This document shows, in pieces, positions 8,485-17,457 of a stretch of 64,000 nt of DNA. The notes below the pieces were generated by a model. That model ran no database searches. It saw nothing but the letters and a program-made list of their open reading frames with translations, and had not been told where the DNA came from. Every line of letters starts with the position of its first letter. Within the stretch, counting starts at the first letter, position 1. The stretch is from assembly GCA_934462825.1 (NCBI GenBank), contig CAKSIP010000003.1, positions 40,512 through 104,511 of the forward strand, given 5' to 3'. The DNA is from an uncultured Eubacteriales bacterium (GTDB lineage: Bacteria > Bacillota > Clostridia > Oscillospirales > CAG-272). Made by a program: the position numbers and the translations under genes.

Positions 8485-9867
8485 ATGAAACTGACGGTAC
8501 AGATGGAATGCAGGGGGATTCCGAAGCAATACGGACTGCCGAAAAAGCTTCGGGGCAAAAAAACATGGAAGATCGGGGACGGGTGCCCTTCGGGCTTGGC
8601 CGTCTGGGGAGGACTTCTCGCCTTGCATATGGCCAAAAAGGTGTGCAAGGGCTGTCTTGGCTTGCGGAAAAAGCAAAAAGGATGCAGCGGCCACGCAAAA
8701 AGGCAGAAAAAAGATAAAGATAAAGATAAAGATAAAAACAAAACCAAAACCAAAAAGGAAAAAGTCCCAAAGCCTGCCCTCAAAGCCGGTCACTCCGGCG
8801 GGAAACGCGACGCAACCGGCCGTAAAGGCCGGTGCTTCGCGGTGTCGGTTTCCTTGGGGGGAATGGCGCTTGCTCTTTTTTTGTCGGGATGCTCGGCCAT
8901 TCCCGGTTACACGGAGCCGGAAGATCAGTACATTGTATCGGCGCTGGGGTTTGATGTCCGGGATGGATTTTTGTCGGTGACCGCGCGGGTGGATCGTGCG
9001 GACGGGGCAAAGCCGCTCGTCTTTGAAGGGCAAGGAAAAAATGTGGAATATGCCATCAGTCATCTGGGTGGGAGCGACGAAAAGCGCCTGGAAACGGGAC
9101 ACTGCGCTTTGCTCGTCATCGGTGCCGGCGTAACGCCTTCCTATCTTGCGGAAATTCTCTCCTATTGCGGCCGGAACGATAATATTACGGTGGCGGCTCA
9201 TGTGGCGGCGGCCTTTGACGCCGGGGCGCTGTTGCGAACCGAGAGCGGGAGCGGCTACCGCTTGATTGGCGCTTTGCGGGCCAAGGGCGACGGCACCGGG
9301 CTGGGCGAAGAAAGCCGTTTTTATGAGATCGAGGAGGCGCGTGCCACAAAGGGGAGCTTTGCGCTTCCGTATTTTTATATTTCGGAGGAAGAAACGGGCT
9401 TGTTTGGCCTAAAGGTGTATGCGGACGATGCGGAAACGTGTATTCTTGACCGACGGGAAAGCGCGTTTTTTCGGATTCTCTGCGGAAAATTTCGCCAAGG
9501 GCGGATTGACTACGATACGAAACACGGCATCGGAAGCGCGCATGTGCTTTTTTGCCATACACAGTTTTCCGCCGAACCGGGTGACAACGGGATTTTGCGA
9601 ATCGGGGTGTGGTGCGACCTTTGGCTGGACGGAAAACAACCGATGACAGGGGAGGAAGATGTCGAAACGCTTTCCGCGACCTTGGCCGGGGAAATGCAGA
9701 CCTTGTATCAGCAGCTTGCGTCCCGATATGGGGATGTGTTCGGCTTGGCTGCACACGTGGAGCGTGCGCTCCCCCATGCGGCGGATCGTTGGACACTATC
9801 CCCGGAGCAGGGGACGGAGCCGGTGGAGGTGTTTTTCGTTTGCCGCTTGGAGAAAAAGCCGGCATAA
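8485..9867 (+). CDS. gerAC: GerC-type germination lipoprotein with basic N-terminal extension
   Basis: C subunit of the germination receptor (Ger(x)C family). After the lipobox LSGC the sequence SAIPGYTEPEDQYIVSALGFD begins the typical domain 1; the family pattern runs to the end. From the ATG at 8485, which has a good AGGAGA site, the protein would have 460 residues, but the lipobox cysteine would be at residue 136 behind about 110 basic residues that include a KDKDKDKDK run encoded by an AAAGAT microsatellite. GerC proteins normally begin only 20-30 residues before that cysteine. A GTG near 8843, after AAAGG, is an alternative start giving a normal signal peptide. The family call is firm, the start is not. 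Confidence 0.8.
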   Translation: MKLTVQMECRGIPKQYGLPKKLRGKKTWKIGDGCPSGLAVWGGLLALHMAKKVCKGCLGLRKKQKGCSGHAKRQKKDKDKDKDKNKTKTKKEKVPKPALKAGHSGGKRDATGRKGRCFAVSVSLGGMALALFLSGCSAIPGYTEPEDQYIVSALGFDVRDGFLSVTARVDRADGAKPLVFEGQGKNVEYAISHLGGSDEKRLETGHCALLVIGAGVTPSYLAEILSYCGRNDNITVAAHVAAAFDAGALLRTESGSGYRLIGALRAKGDGTGLGEESRFYEIEEARATKGSFALPYFYISEEETGLFGLKVYADDAETCILDRRESAFFRILCGKFRQGRIDYDTKHGIGSAHVLFCHTQFSAEPGDNGILRIGVWCDLWLDGKQPMTGEEDVETLSATLAGEMQTLYQQLASRYGDVFGLAAHVERALPHAADRWTLSPEQGTEPVEVFFVCRLEKKPA

Positions 9868-9951
9868 TCCGGGCATGGGAAAGGCAAAGCAGCAGAAACG
9901 GGAAAGGGAAAGAGAAAGAGAAAGAAAAAGAGAAAAGAAAGGAACGTCAAG

Positions 9952-11205
9952 ATGGGAAAATGGGACAACTTTTCGGCAGTGCGGCCGGGGAAAACAGAGA
10001 GGGCGCCAAGACGCGCCAAAGTGAAAAAAGAAGCGGGAGCCGCCGGCGGCGGTGGCGACAGTCGGGGCGGTTTTCCTCGCACGGTCAAGAGCCAATCGGC
10101 GCACGCGCTTCCTTTCAACCGGCTTTCCGGTTCTTTTTCGCTGGCTTTGTTCCTTTCCGCCGGGTGTATGCTGACCGCAGGACGGCAGGACGGCGCCACG
10201 TTAGCGGAGCTTTTGCTGGCGGCGCTGGCGGCTTTTTTGCTCTTTCCTCCGGTTGCGGCGGGACTGTGCCGCCTCTTTCGTTGGGCTGACGACACCGCAC
10301 GCCGCGAGACGGAGTTTCGTGCTACGGACGCTTCGCTTGGGACGGGACGCATCCGGCTCCGGCGGCTGTGTCGGGACGTTTTCGCGCTGCTGTTGGCCGT
10401 GGCCGCGCTGGTGGTGGCGCTGGCTTCGGTGCACGAATTTACGGATTTTGCCGCCAACGTGATGTTTTTGCATATGCCAATCGCCGCCGTGGCGGCGGCA
10501 TTTCTGGCTTTTTGCGCCTACCTTGCCTCTTGCGGCCTGCGAACGGTGGAAAAATTTGCTTTTGTCGCCTTTCTTTTTGTGTTTCTGTGTGCCGTGTGCC
10601 TGTTTTTCTTTTCGTTTCCGCAGTTGGATCGGGAACGGATGATCGCGCAAAGCGCCGCGACGCTTAGCGTTTCCAGCGTTTTTAAGGCCTTTGTGCGTAT
10701 ATATTTGCCGGGAAGCGTTGCTTTGGCCTTTTTGGCGCTTTCCGGGACGCAAAAACCGAGAAAAAGGAGCGAAGCGCCGGGCAAGGTGCGCCGCGGTAGG
10801 GGAGAAGGCCGTCGCTCCGGCATCGGTGGCGATGCGTCCGAGAAAAAGAGCGGTTGGCCCTGCGCCGGCGCGGTTTTGTACGGCGTGACCGGGGGAACCA
10901 CACTGCTGTTGGTTTGCTTTTTGCATGTCCTTTTGCTTTTCGGCAATGATTTCGGCGGCCGTCAGACCTACCCCTATGCGGCGGCGGTCAGCACGATCAC
11001 CGCCGGCAAGCTCTTTTTTCGCATGGAAGGCTTTGCTTATATGATGTATTTTTCCGCGTGCGCCCTTCGCGTGGCGCTTTGCATCTCTCTGCTTTGCCTG
11101 CTTTGCGCGCGTGTGGCGGAGCGCTACCTGCCGAAATCCTTCTTTTCCCGCTCGCTTTCCTTTCTGTTTGGCGGTCTTTTGTTTCTCGGACAGCTTTTTC
11201 TGTGA
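9952..11205 (+). CDS. gerAB: GerB-type germination permease (APC superfamily)
   Basis: Integral membrane B subunit of the germination receptor, 417 residues with about ten hydrophobic segments from residue 55 on (SLALFLSAGCML, LAELLLAALAAFLLFP, FALLLAVAALVVALASV and others). The first 45 residues are basic and glycine-rich, unlike typical GerB proteins. The leader is a GGGAAAGAGAAAGAGAAAG-type purine repeat ending in AAAGGA, with the ATG nine bases later. A second basic insertion (about 265-300) separates later helices. Position behind the A and C genes supports the call. Sequence conservation visible by eye is modest, so the family assignment leans partly on context. Confidence 0.75.
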   Translation: MGKWDNFSAVRPGKTERAPRRAKVKKEAGAAGGGGDSRGGFPRTVKSQSAHALPFNRLSGSFSLALFLSAGCMLTAGRQDGATLAELLLAALAAFLLFPPVAAGLCRLFRWADDTARRETEFRATDASLGTGRIRLRRLCRDVFALLLAVAALVVALASVHEFTDFAANVMFLHMPIAAVAAAFLAFCAYLASCGLRTVEKFAFVAFLFVFLCAVCLFFFSFPQLDRERMIAQSAATLSVSSVFKAFVRIYLPGSVALAFLALSGTQKPRKRSEAPGKVRRGRGEGRRSGIGGDASEKKSGWPCAGAVLYGVTGGTTLLLVCFLHVLLLFGNDFGGRQTYPYAAAVSTITAGKLFFRMEGFAYMMYFSACALRVALCISLLCLLCARVAERYLPKSFFSRSLSFLFGGLLFLGQLFL

Positions 11206-11340
11206 AACCATGCTGTAAAGTGTCACCTCCGGCGCTTTCGCTTCATACACTGACGTTGCGTCCTGTTCCGCTTCCGCAGGGAGCGGGCGAAGGAAAAGAA
11301 GGAGAAAGAAAAGACATAAAGAGAAAGAAAGGACGATTGT

Positions 11341-12381
11341 ATGGCAACGAAAATTTATATTGACCAAGGGCACAACCCGGTCAACCCGAATGCCGGGGCC
11401 GAAGGCTCCGGGTACCGGGAACAGGATCTGGTTTTTCGGATCGGAATTTTGCTCTCGCAAATTTTAGAAAGCGACGGATATGAAACGCGTCTGTCTCGTC
11501 CGACGGCGCAAACGCAGTTGGGCACCAGCAATCTCAGCTCTTTGCAAAGGCGAGTGAACGAAGCCAACCGTTGGGGGGCAGACTATTTTATCACCCTGCA
11601 TACCAATGCGGCCGAAAATTCGGCGGCGACCGGATCGGAAGCCTTGGTTTATTCGATTCCTTCCCGCGCGTCTCGGCTGGGCGAATCCATTTTGCGAGAG
11701 CTGACCGAGCTTACGGGACTGCGAAACCGCGGCGTGATCGCCCGGCCGGGACTGTATGTACTGCGCAAAACTACCATGCCGGCGGTGCTTTTGGAGCTTG
11801 GATTTATCAGCAACCCCTCCGATGCGGCGCAGATGGCCAATGAGCCGGAGCTGTTTGCCGAGGGCATTGCCAAGGGAATCGTTGCTTATCTTGACACAGT
11901 GCCGGCCGGAAAGCCCGCCGGGGAAGCGGTAGCGGCCGCGGCTTTGCCGGAGGTGCGGTATGAGCCGCTCTCGGATTCCCCTCCGGCCAACGACGAGGAG
12001 GAGAGGGAAAAGCAGGCGCTGCTCCCGGACTACGAACAGTTCCTCTTGGAAAATCCGTGCTTCGGAGAGCTGAAGGTGCAGGCGTATCGCAGCTTTCAGG
12101 CCCTCCCCGTACCCGATGTGAATATCACGGTGTATAAGGTTTTCCGCGACGGCCATCGGGTTTTGTTTTCGGGGAAAACCGATCCCAGCGGATTGATTGA
12201 AAGCATTCGCTTGCCGGCGCCGCCGCGCGGAAATTCGCTCACCCCGGCGGAGAATGTCAAGGCGGCTGTGGTACAGCTTCATGCCGAGGCGACGGGGTAC
12301 GTGTCGCAGGAGCAAACGGTGGAGATCTTTGAAAACATGCGGACGATCCAGCCGTTGCAGATGATGCTGAAAGAGGAATAA
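11341..12381 (+). CDS. N-acetylmuramoyl-L-alanine amidase (Amidase_3) with C-terminal beta domain
   Basis: Zinc amidase that cuts the peptide stem from muramic acid. Residues 1-185 show the Amidase_3 pattern: IDQGHNP (first His), REQD (Glu), TLHTNA (second His) and LELGFISN (catalytic Glu). Residues of about 235-345 form a second domain with a VPDVNITVY...SGKTDPSGLIE pattern typical of transthyretin/carboxypeptidase-regulatory-like folds. No signal peptide is visible, which fits delivery inside the developing spore or mother cell. It follows the germination receptor genes and precedes a SpoIID/peptidoglycan-binding protein, so a role in spore cortex handling is likely. The leader is another AAAGAA-type purine repeat. 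Confidence 0.85.
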   Translation: MATKIYIDQGHNPVNPNAGAEGSGYREQDLVFRIGILLSQILESDGYETRLSRPTAQTQLGTSNLSSLQRRVNEANRWGADYFITLHTNAAENSAATGSEALVYSIPSRASRLGESILRELTELTGLRNRGVIARPGLYVLRKTTMPAVLLELGFISNPSDAAQMANEPELFAEGIAKGIVAYLDTVPAGKPAGEAVAAAALPEVRYEPLSDSPPANDEEEREKQALLPDYEQFLLENPCFGELKVQAYRSFQALPVPDVNITVYKVFRDGHRVLFSGKTDPSGLIESIRLPAPPRGNSLTPAENVKAAVVQLHAEATGYVSQEQTVEIFENMRTIQPLQMMLKEE

Positions 12382-12438
12382 CCCGCCTGTGACCGAAAGA
12401 AAAGTGCATTTTTCCCTGAAAGAAAGGAGGCCATGCCA

Positions 12439-13785
12439 ATGGCGCGTTTTACCGTTCCGCAATACATAACGGTGCATTTGGGTGCTCCGGATGCACCGGC
12501 TGAAAATGTTCGGGTTCCCTTTATTGATTATGTAAAAAATGTGGCTTCCAGCGAGATCTATCCGACATGGCCGGAAAATGCGTTGCGCGCCAATATGTAT
12601 GCGCAGATTTCCTTTGCTTTGAATCGGGTGTACAGTGAATGGTACCGGAGCCGCGGCTACGATTTTGATATTACGTCCAGCACACGATACGATCAGAAAT
12701 TCGTCAAAGGGCGGGACATCTTTGACAGCGTTTCCAAAATTGCGGACGAGATTTTTAACGATTACATCGTTCGCCAGGGCATGGTACAGCCGCTGTTTGC
12801 GCAATATTGCAACGGAACGACCGTTACCTGCCGGGGACTTTCCCAATGGGGGACGGTCAGCTTAGCCGAGGAGGGACTGACGCCGTATGAAATTCTGCAA
12901 TATTATTACGGGGATGACATCACGATTGTGTTCAATGCGCCCACGGCACCCACACTGCCGTCCTATCCCGGCTTCCCGCTGAAAAGAGGGAGCATCGGGG
13001 AGGATGTGCGTACCCTGCAACGACAGCTGAACCGCGTGAGCCGAAATTACCCCTCTATCCGACCGGAGTTGGCGCTGGACGGATATTTCGGCGCCAACAC
13101 GGAGCAGACGGTGAAAAAATTTCAGACGACTTTTAATTTGGACGTGGACGGCGTGGTCGGAAAGGCAACGTGGTATAAGGTGAAGGCAATTTTCAACGCC
13201 GTCAAGCGCATTGCCGACATTCAAAGCGAGGGACTTACGCTCAGCGAGGTGGATCGGATTTTCCGCGAGCTTCTCCGCCTCGGAGACACCGGAATTGACG
13301 TGCAAAACCTGCAATATTATTTGGCGGTCGTGGCGTATTTTGACAATTCCATTCCGGCTCCGGTGGAAAACGGCGTGTTTGATCCTCAAACGGAGGCGGC
13401 CGTGCGCGCCTTTCAGGCGAGCGAGGGGCTTCGGGCGGATGGAATTGTCGGTCGGGACACATGGGGCGCTTTGATCCGGCGGTATGACGCCCTGCTCGCC
13501 TCGTTGCCGGATCTTCTCGGCGATGACGCGGCTTATGTGTACCCCGGACGGTTTCTCTCTCTCGGAAGCACGGGGGAACCGGTGCTGGAGCTGCAAAAGC
13601 TGATCAATCGGGCGGCGGCGTCGGATCCGTCCATTCCTTCCGTCGCAGAGGACGGCGTGTATGGAGAGGAAACCGAAAAGGCCATCCGCGTCATTCAGCA
13701 GAAAAATGGTTTGGATGTTACCGGCGTGACGGGACTGACCACATGGGAGACGGTGGTGCGGCTGGCCACAGGAAAAGGAACATGA
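12439..13785 (+). CDS. SpoIID-domain protein with three peptidoglycan-binding repeats (SleC-like)
   Basis: A 448-residue protein probably acting on spore peptidoglycan. Residues of about 20-170 resemble the SpoIID/LytB lytic transglycosylase fold: SSEIYPTWPENALRA with the candidate catalytic Glu, then LSQWGTVSLAEEGLTPYEIL and YYYGDDI. Three PG_binding_1 repeats follow (about 180-250, 275-350 and 365-440), each with a GxxGxxT(E/Q) core. This combination recalls the clostridial cortex-lytic enzyme SleC. There is no signal peptide. The start at 12439 is preferred over the ATG two codons earlier because AGGAGG stands eight bases before it rather than two. It ends the germination unit; a terminator follows. 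Confidence 0.78.
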   Translation: MARFTVPQYITVHLGAPDAPAENVRVPFIDYVKNVASSEIYPTWPENALRANMYAQISFALNRVYSEWYRSRGYDFDITSSTRYDQKFVKGRDIFDSVSKIADEIFNDYIVRQGMVQPLFAQYCNGTTVTCRGLSQWGTVSLAEEGLTPYEILQYYYGDDITIVFNAPTAPTLPSYPGFPLKRGSIGEDVRTLQRQLNRVSRNYPSIRPELALDGYFGANTEQTVKKFQTTFNLDVDGVVGKATWYKVKAIFNAVKRIADIQSEGLTLSEVDRIFRELLRLGDTGIDVQNLQYYLAVVAYFDNSIPAPVENGVFDPQTEAAVRAFQASEGLRADGIVGRDTWGALIRRYDALLASLPDLLGDDAAYVYPGRFLSLGSTGEPVLELQKLINRAAASDPSIPSVAEDGVYGEETEKAIRVIQQKNGLDVTGVTGLTTWETVVRLATGKGT

Positions 13786-13795
13786 ATTTTTATGC

Positions 13796-13832
13796 AAAAT
13801 GCCCGGTTTGTCCGAAAACCGGGCATTTTTTG
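13796..13832 (+). terminator. intrinsic terminator of the germination unit
   Basis: The stem AAAATGCCCGGTTT pairs with AAACCGGGCATTTT around a short loop and runs into six T residues, just after the stop codon of the SpoIID/peptidoglycan-binding gene. Confidence 0.88.
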
Positions 13833-13969
13833 CATTTTAAATGTTTTCTTTTTTAAAAGGAACGATATAATGTAATATGACGGATTTTGCCATCGCCCGG
13901 CAAGGCGCAAAGCCGTAAAGCCGGTTATGTATGGAGTCAAAATAAATACGGAAAGAATGGAAAAAAAAG

Positions 13970-14242
13970 ATGAACGCAACGGTAAACTGTGAAAAAACGC
14001 TTTTGAAAATTAAACATGCTTGTTGTGAGGCCGTGCCCGATTTGAATGTGTCTGCGATTGATACGCAAACTCGTTTGCGGGAGGACTTGGCTTTAAATTC
14101 GCTGACCATGATGATGCTGGCCGTGGCCGTGGAGGAGGAATTTGATTTCCGCTTTGACGAGCTGCCCGAATTTCAGACCGTAGGAGATATTTGCCATTAC
14201 ATAGAAGAACATGCCGATGGCACAGCGAATGCCCGTCCCTGA
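13970..14242 (+). CDS. acyl carrier protein-like protein
   Basis: A 90-residue, acidic four-helix carrier protein. The stretch LREDLALNSLTMMMLAVAVEEEFDFRFDE matches the acyl carrier pattern; Ser in NSL would take the phosphopantetheine arm. The usual motif is DSL, and Asp-to-Asn next to the serine is uncommon. A TATAAT at 13866-13871 suggests a leader of about 95 bases. The phospholipid gene plsX lies 0.8 kb downstream, so acyl delivery for lipid synthesis is a reasonable role, but a specialised carrier function is also possible. The ribosome site (GAATGGAAAAAAAAG) is weak. Confidence 0.78.
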   Translation: MNATVNCEKTLLKIKHACCEAVPDLNVSAIDTQTRLREDLALNSLTMMMLAVAVEEEFDFRFDELPEFQTVGDICHYIEEHADGTANARP

Positions 14243-14379
14243 GATCGGATTGCGGCGAAACGATTACATTTTTTAGAAGATAAAAGAAAGGAGGGTTCGC
14301 TTCGGCGCGGCTTTGACTCAACGATGCTTGGACAATCCATAGGACGCCCCCGAAACGAAACCGATTGTAATTTTCGAGA

Positions 14380-15012
14380 ATGAAAAGGTTGGATATTGTA
14401 AAAGAGGCCAAGTATATGCACGTGGCCGCATCGGCCCTTTTGGTGGCGGTCGGTATTCTTCTGATGATATGGGACTATGAGCTGATTTTAGCGGTGCGCT
14501 ATATGGTGGGAGGCGGCTTGATTGTGGCCGGACTGTCGAAAGTGTTTGGCTATTTTGCCAACGACTTGTACCGTTTGGCTTTTCAGTTTGATTTGGCCTT
14601 TGGGCTGCTGACCGCAATTCTCGGCTTGTTTGTCCTTTTCACGCAATTCAAAAATCCGACCTTTTTGGTGGGCGTGGTGGTTTTGTTCCTGTTGATCGAC
14701 GGACTTTTGAAATTGCAGATCTCGGTGGACGCGCGACGCTTCGGGATGAAGCGGTGGGCGCTTTTGATGGTGTCGGCGGGGCTGGTTGTGGTGCTGAGTG
14801 GACTTTTGTTTTACGCCCTTTTGGACAGCCGGATTCTGAACCCCGTCAAGACCGTGGGGCTTGCGCTGATTGTGGATGGAGCAGAAAACATTTGGAACAC
14901 GATGTACACGGTTCGTGTTCGCGCCCGCAAGAAAAACGCAACCGAAATGCTGGATCGGCTGGATTCGGCTTCGGGCAAACGAAAAGATGATGCAAACGGA
15001 ACGAAAGAGTAA
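14380..15012 (+). CDS. DUF308 family membrane protein
   Basis: A protein of 210 residues with about six hydrophobic helices (residues 15-35, 42-60, 68-88, 95-115, 125-145 and 150-170) and a basic, charged C-terminal tail. The repeated paired-helix pattern with GGxLIVxGL and LLIDGLLKL resembles the DUF308/HdeD family. The function is not known from sequence. It ends four bases before the ATG of plsX, so the two are probably translated together. The ribosome site in front of the ATG is weak. Confidence 0.65.
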   Translation: MKRLDIVKEAKYMHVAASALLVAVGILLMIWDYELILAVRYMVGGGLIVAGLSKVFGYFANDLYRLAFQFDLAFGLLTAILGLFVLFTQFKNPTFLVGVVVLFLLIDGLLKLQISVDARRFGMKRWALLMVSAGLVVVLSGLLFYALLDSRILNPVKTVGLALIVDGAENIWNTMYTVRVRARKKNATEMLDRLDSASGKRKDDANGTKE

Positions 15013-15016
15013 GACC

Positions 15017-16216
15017 ATGGAAACGGAAGTGCGTCAAATGCGTGAAATGCGTGAAAAGAAAATTGTATTGGATGTGTTCGGGAGCGATGCCCCGGAACGA
15101 TTGATAGAAGGTCTGGCGGATGCGTCGGACTTTTTGAAAGAGAACCGCCTGACCGTTGTTTTGCCGGGGGATCCGTCTTTGTTAGAGACATGGCTGGAGC
15201 AATACGGCGTGGCACGGGAGGTAACGGAAATTTTGCCGGCTTCTCAAATGATCACCAACGATGACAGCCCGGCGATGGCCGTGCTTCGTAAAAAAGATGC
15301 TTCGCTGACGCGGGGCATTCGCTATTTGAAGGAGCAGGAACCGGCCATCGGCATGATCTCGGCCGGCAATACCGGGGCGCTTTTGGCCGGAAGCGTTTTG
15401 ATTTTGGGACGGTTGCCCGGCGTGATTCTGCCGGCCTTGGCCACCTTTTTGCCGACCTTGGGGGATCACTACCCCTGTATGCTGGATTGCGGCGCTAACG
15501 TGGATTGCACACCGGTTCAGCTGACGCAGTTTGCCCTGATGGGAAGCGCGTTGGTGCAGTCTATGTACGGCCTAAAGGAGCCGACCTGTGCGCTCCTTTC
15601 CATCGGAACGGAGGATAAAAAGGGAAATGCTTTGAGCAAGGAAGCATTTGCCCGGCTCAAGGAGCTTCCCATCCGCTTTGTGGGCAACATGGAGGCGCGG
15701 GATGCGCTGAGCGGCGCGTACGACGTGATCGTGTGCGACGGCTTTGCGGGCAATATCCTTTTGAAAACCATTGAAGGAACCGCTCACTTCATGATGGACA
15801 TGATGGATCGCTATCTGGATATTTATTCCGGGGCCGCCTGCCACACGCAGACCTTTGCCGCAACCGATTCTGCCGAATATTCGGTGGAGAATTTTATGAC
15901 GCCCAAGGCGAAAGCGCTGATTGACGGAAAAACCTATGACAATCGCTTTGCGCACCGCGCGGTGCAGGGACTGTCGATTGACATGGACTTGGGGGCGCGC
16001 GGCGGCGCGTTTCTTCTCGGCACCCACAAGATCGTGATGAAGATTCATGGAAGCTCGCAAAAGCACTCTGTGCTTTGCGCGTTGCGGCAGATTTTGGACG
16101 TGGAGCGCGGTGGCTTTATCGAACGGCAGCAAGACCTTTTGGAAAAGGCGCTGGCGGAAGAAATGCTGGAAAAGGCCGAGCAAAAAGAAAAACAAGACGC
16201 ATCCGGCGAGCGATAA
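15017..16216 (+). CDS. plsX: phosphate acyltransferase PlsX
   Basis: Makes acyl-phosphate from acyl-ACP for phosphatidic acid synthesis (PlsX-PlsY-PlsC route). From the ATG at 15017 it has 399 residues, somewhat above the 330-350 usual for the family because of the C-terminal tail. Signatures are VLDVFGSDAPERLIEG near the start, the MISAGNTGALLAGS block, DCGANVDCTP and VCDGFAGNILLKTIEG. The N-terminal motif is divergent (DxFGSD where DxMGGD is usual). The open frame extends upstream, but the ATG at 15017, four bases after the DUF308 stop, fits the domain. PlsY, its partner, is encoded on the minus strand at 33.6-34.3 kb. Confidence 0.88.
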   Translation: METEVRQMREMREKKIVLDVFGSDAPERLIEGLADASDFLKENRLTVVLPGDPSLLETWLEQYGVAREVTEILPASQMITNDDSPAMAVLRKKDASLTRGIRYLKEQEPAIGMISAGNTGALLAGSVLILGRLPGVILPALATFLPTLGDHYPCMLDCGANVDCTPVQLTQFALMGSALVQSMYGLKEPTCALLSIGTEDKKGNALSKEAFARLKELPIRFVGNMEARDALSGAYDVIVCDGFAGNILLKTIEGTAHFMMDMMDRYLDIYSGAACHTQTFAATDSAEYSVENFMTPKAKALIDGKTYDNRFAHRAVQGLSIDMDLGARGGAFLLGTHKIVMKIHGSSQKHSVLCALRQILDVERGGFIERQQDLLEKALAEEMLEKAEQKEKQDASGER

Positions 16217-16243
16217 AGCTTGGAACCGCAGAGAGGAGATCGC

Positions 16244-17362
16244 ATGATTGAAATTCGTAAAGTGAGAACCCCGGCCGAGATTCGGGCGTATTTGAATTTG
16301 CCGTTGCAAATGTATAAAAATTGTCCGTATTTTGTTCCTCCGCTGTATGCGGACGAAAAGAAAATGTTCCGGGCTGACTACTATCAATATAAAACCTGCG
16401 AGGCGGAGCATTTTCTCGCCTTGCGCGACGGCCGCCCGGTGGGACGAATCACGGCCATTATTCAGCATGTTTCCAATGAAAAAACAGGCGAAAAACGGCT
16501 GCGCTTTACCCATTTCGATGCGCCGGATGACCTGGAGGTGGCACGCGCGCTGTTTGACGCGGCCGAGGCTTTTGGACGAGAAAAGGGCATGGAAAAGGTG
16601 TGCGGCCCGCTCAGCTTCAGCGATCTGGAGCGCGAGGGCCTGCTGATCGACGGGTTTGATCAGCTTTCCACGTTTGAGGAACAATACAATTATGACTACT
16701 ATGCCCGGTTGATTGAGGCCTGCGGGTACAGCAAAGAAGTGGATTGGTACGAATATTACCTGACATGCCCCGAAACCATTCCCGACATCTATCGCAAGAC
16801 CGCCGAGCGGATGCTGGAAATGAACGGACTGCACGTCGCCACCGAGCGCAACAAACGCAAATTCATTGAAAAATACAAGGACGGAATTTTTCATTGCCTG
16901 GACGCCTGCTATGCACCGCTGTACGGAACGGTGCCGATGACGGAGGAAATGAAAAAGCAGATTGTCGATCAGTTTATGCTGATAATCCGTATTGATTTTG
17001 TGTCGGTGATTTGCGACAAGGACGAAAACGTGGTCGCCTTTGGCCTTTGCTTTCCGTCCATGGGAGAGGCGCTGGCCGGAACCAACGGAAAGCTCACGCC
17101 GCGCAATCTTTGCAGGCTTTTGCGTGCCGTGCGGAATCCGAAGGTGCTGGATCTCGGCTTGATCGCCGTTTTGCCGGAATACCGTTTGCGCGGCGTGAAC
17201 GCATATTTCCTGTACGGCCTGATGAAGTGGATGAAGGAGCATGACATTGAGCATTTGGAGACGAATTTGTGCCTGGAATACAATCAAGCGGTGCAGTCGC
17301 AGTGGGACGTGTTCCCCCATCGGATTCATAAAAAAAGACGTTCGTATATTAAGACACTTTGA
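16244..17362 (+). CDS. GNAT-fold acetyltransferase-like protein
   Basis: A 372-residue cytoplasmic protein with two GNAT-like halves. The N-terminal half has HFLALRDGRPVGRITAI, and the C-terminal half has VVAFGLCFPSM and LGLIAVLPEYRLRGVNAYFLY, which resembles the acetyl-CoA-binding loop. Similar proteins are widespread and mostly uncharacterised. The ATG at 16244 after AGAGGAG is preferred; a TTG eight codons earlier lacks a site. It lies 27 bp behind plsX and probably shares its transcript, but no lipid role can be shown. Confidence 0.65.
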   Translation: MIEIRKVRTPAEIRAYLNLPLQMYKNCPYFVPPLYADEKKMFRADYYQYKTCEAEHFLALRDGRPVGRITAIIQHVSNEKTGEKRLRFTHFDAPDDLEVARALFDAAEAFGREKGMEKVCGPLSFSDLEREGLLIDGFDQLSTFEEQYNYDYYARLIEACGYSKEVDWYEYYLTCPETIPDIYRKTAERMLEMNGLHVATERNKRKFIEKYKDGIFHCLDACYAPLYGTVPMTEEMKKQIVDQFMLIIRIDFVSVICDKDENVVAFGLCFPSMGEALAGTNGKLTPRNLCRLLRAVRNPKVLDLGLIAVLPEYRLRGVNAYFLYGLMKWMKEHDIEHLETNLCLEYNQAVQSQWDVFPHRIHKKRRSYIKTL

Positions 17363-17457
17363 GTCACAGCCGGGAAAGGAACTGCATAGAATGATACTGT
17401 GACAGCAATGGCGGCGGCCGCAAAAATCGGGCCAATGCCGGGAAGGATGGTAGAACG

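Noticed and set aside
13872..13969. Leader of the acyl carrier gene resembling a c-di-GMP-I riboswitch
   Set aside because: It contains GGCGCAAAGCC, which recalls the conserved GACGCAAAGCC, but the GAAA-tetraloop stem and the GGGCAAACC part are absent, so the fold cannot form.
14243..14379. Possible leader peptide after the AAAGGAGG at about 14288
   Set aside because: No convincing frame follows the site at a proper distance; a 19-codon ATG frame nearby shows no features.
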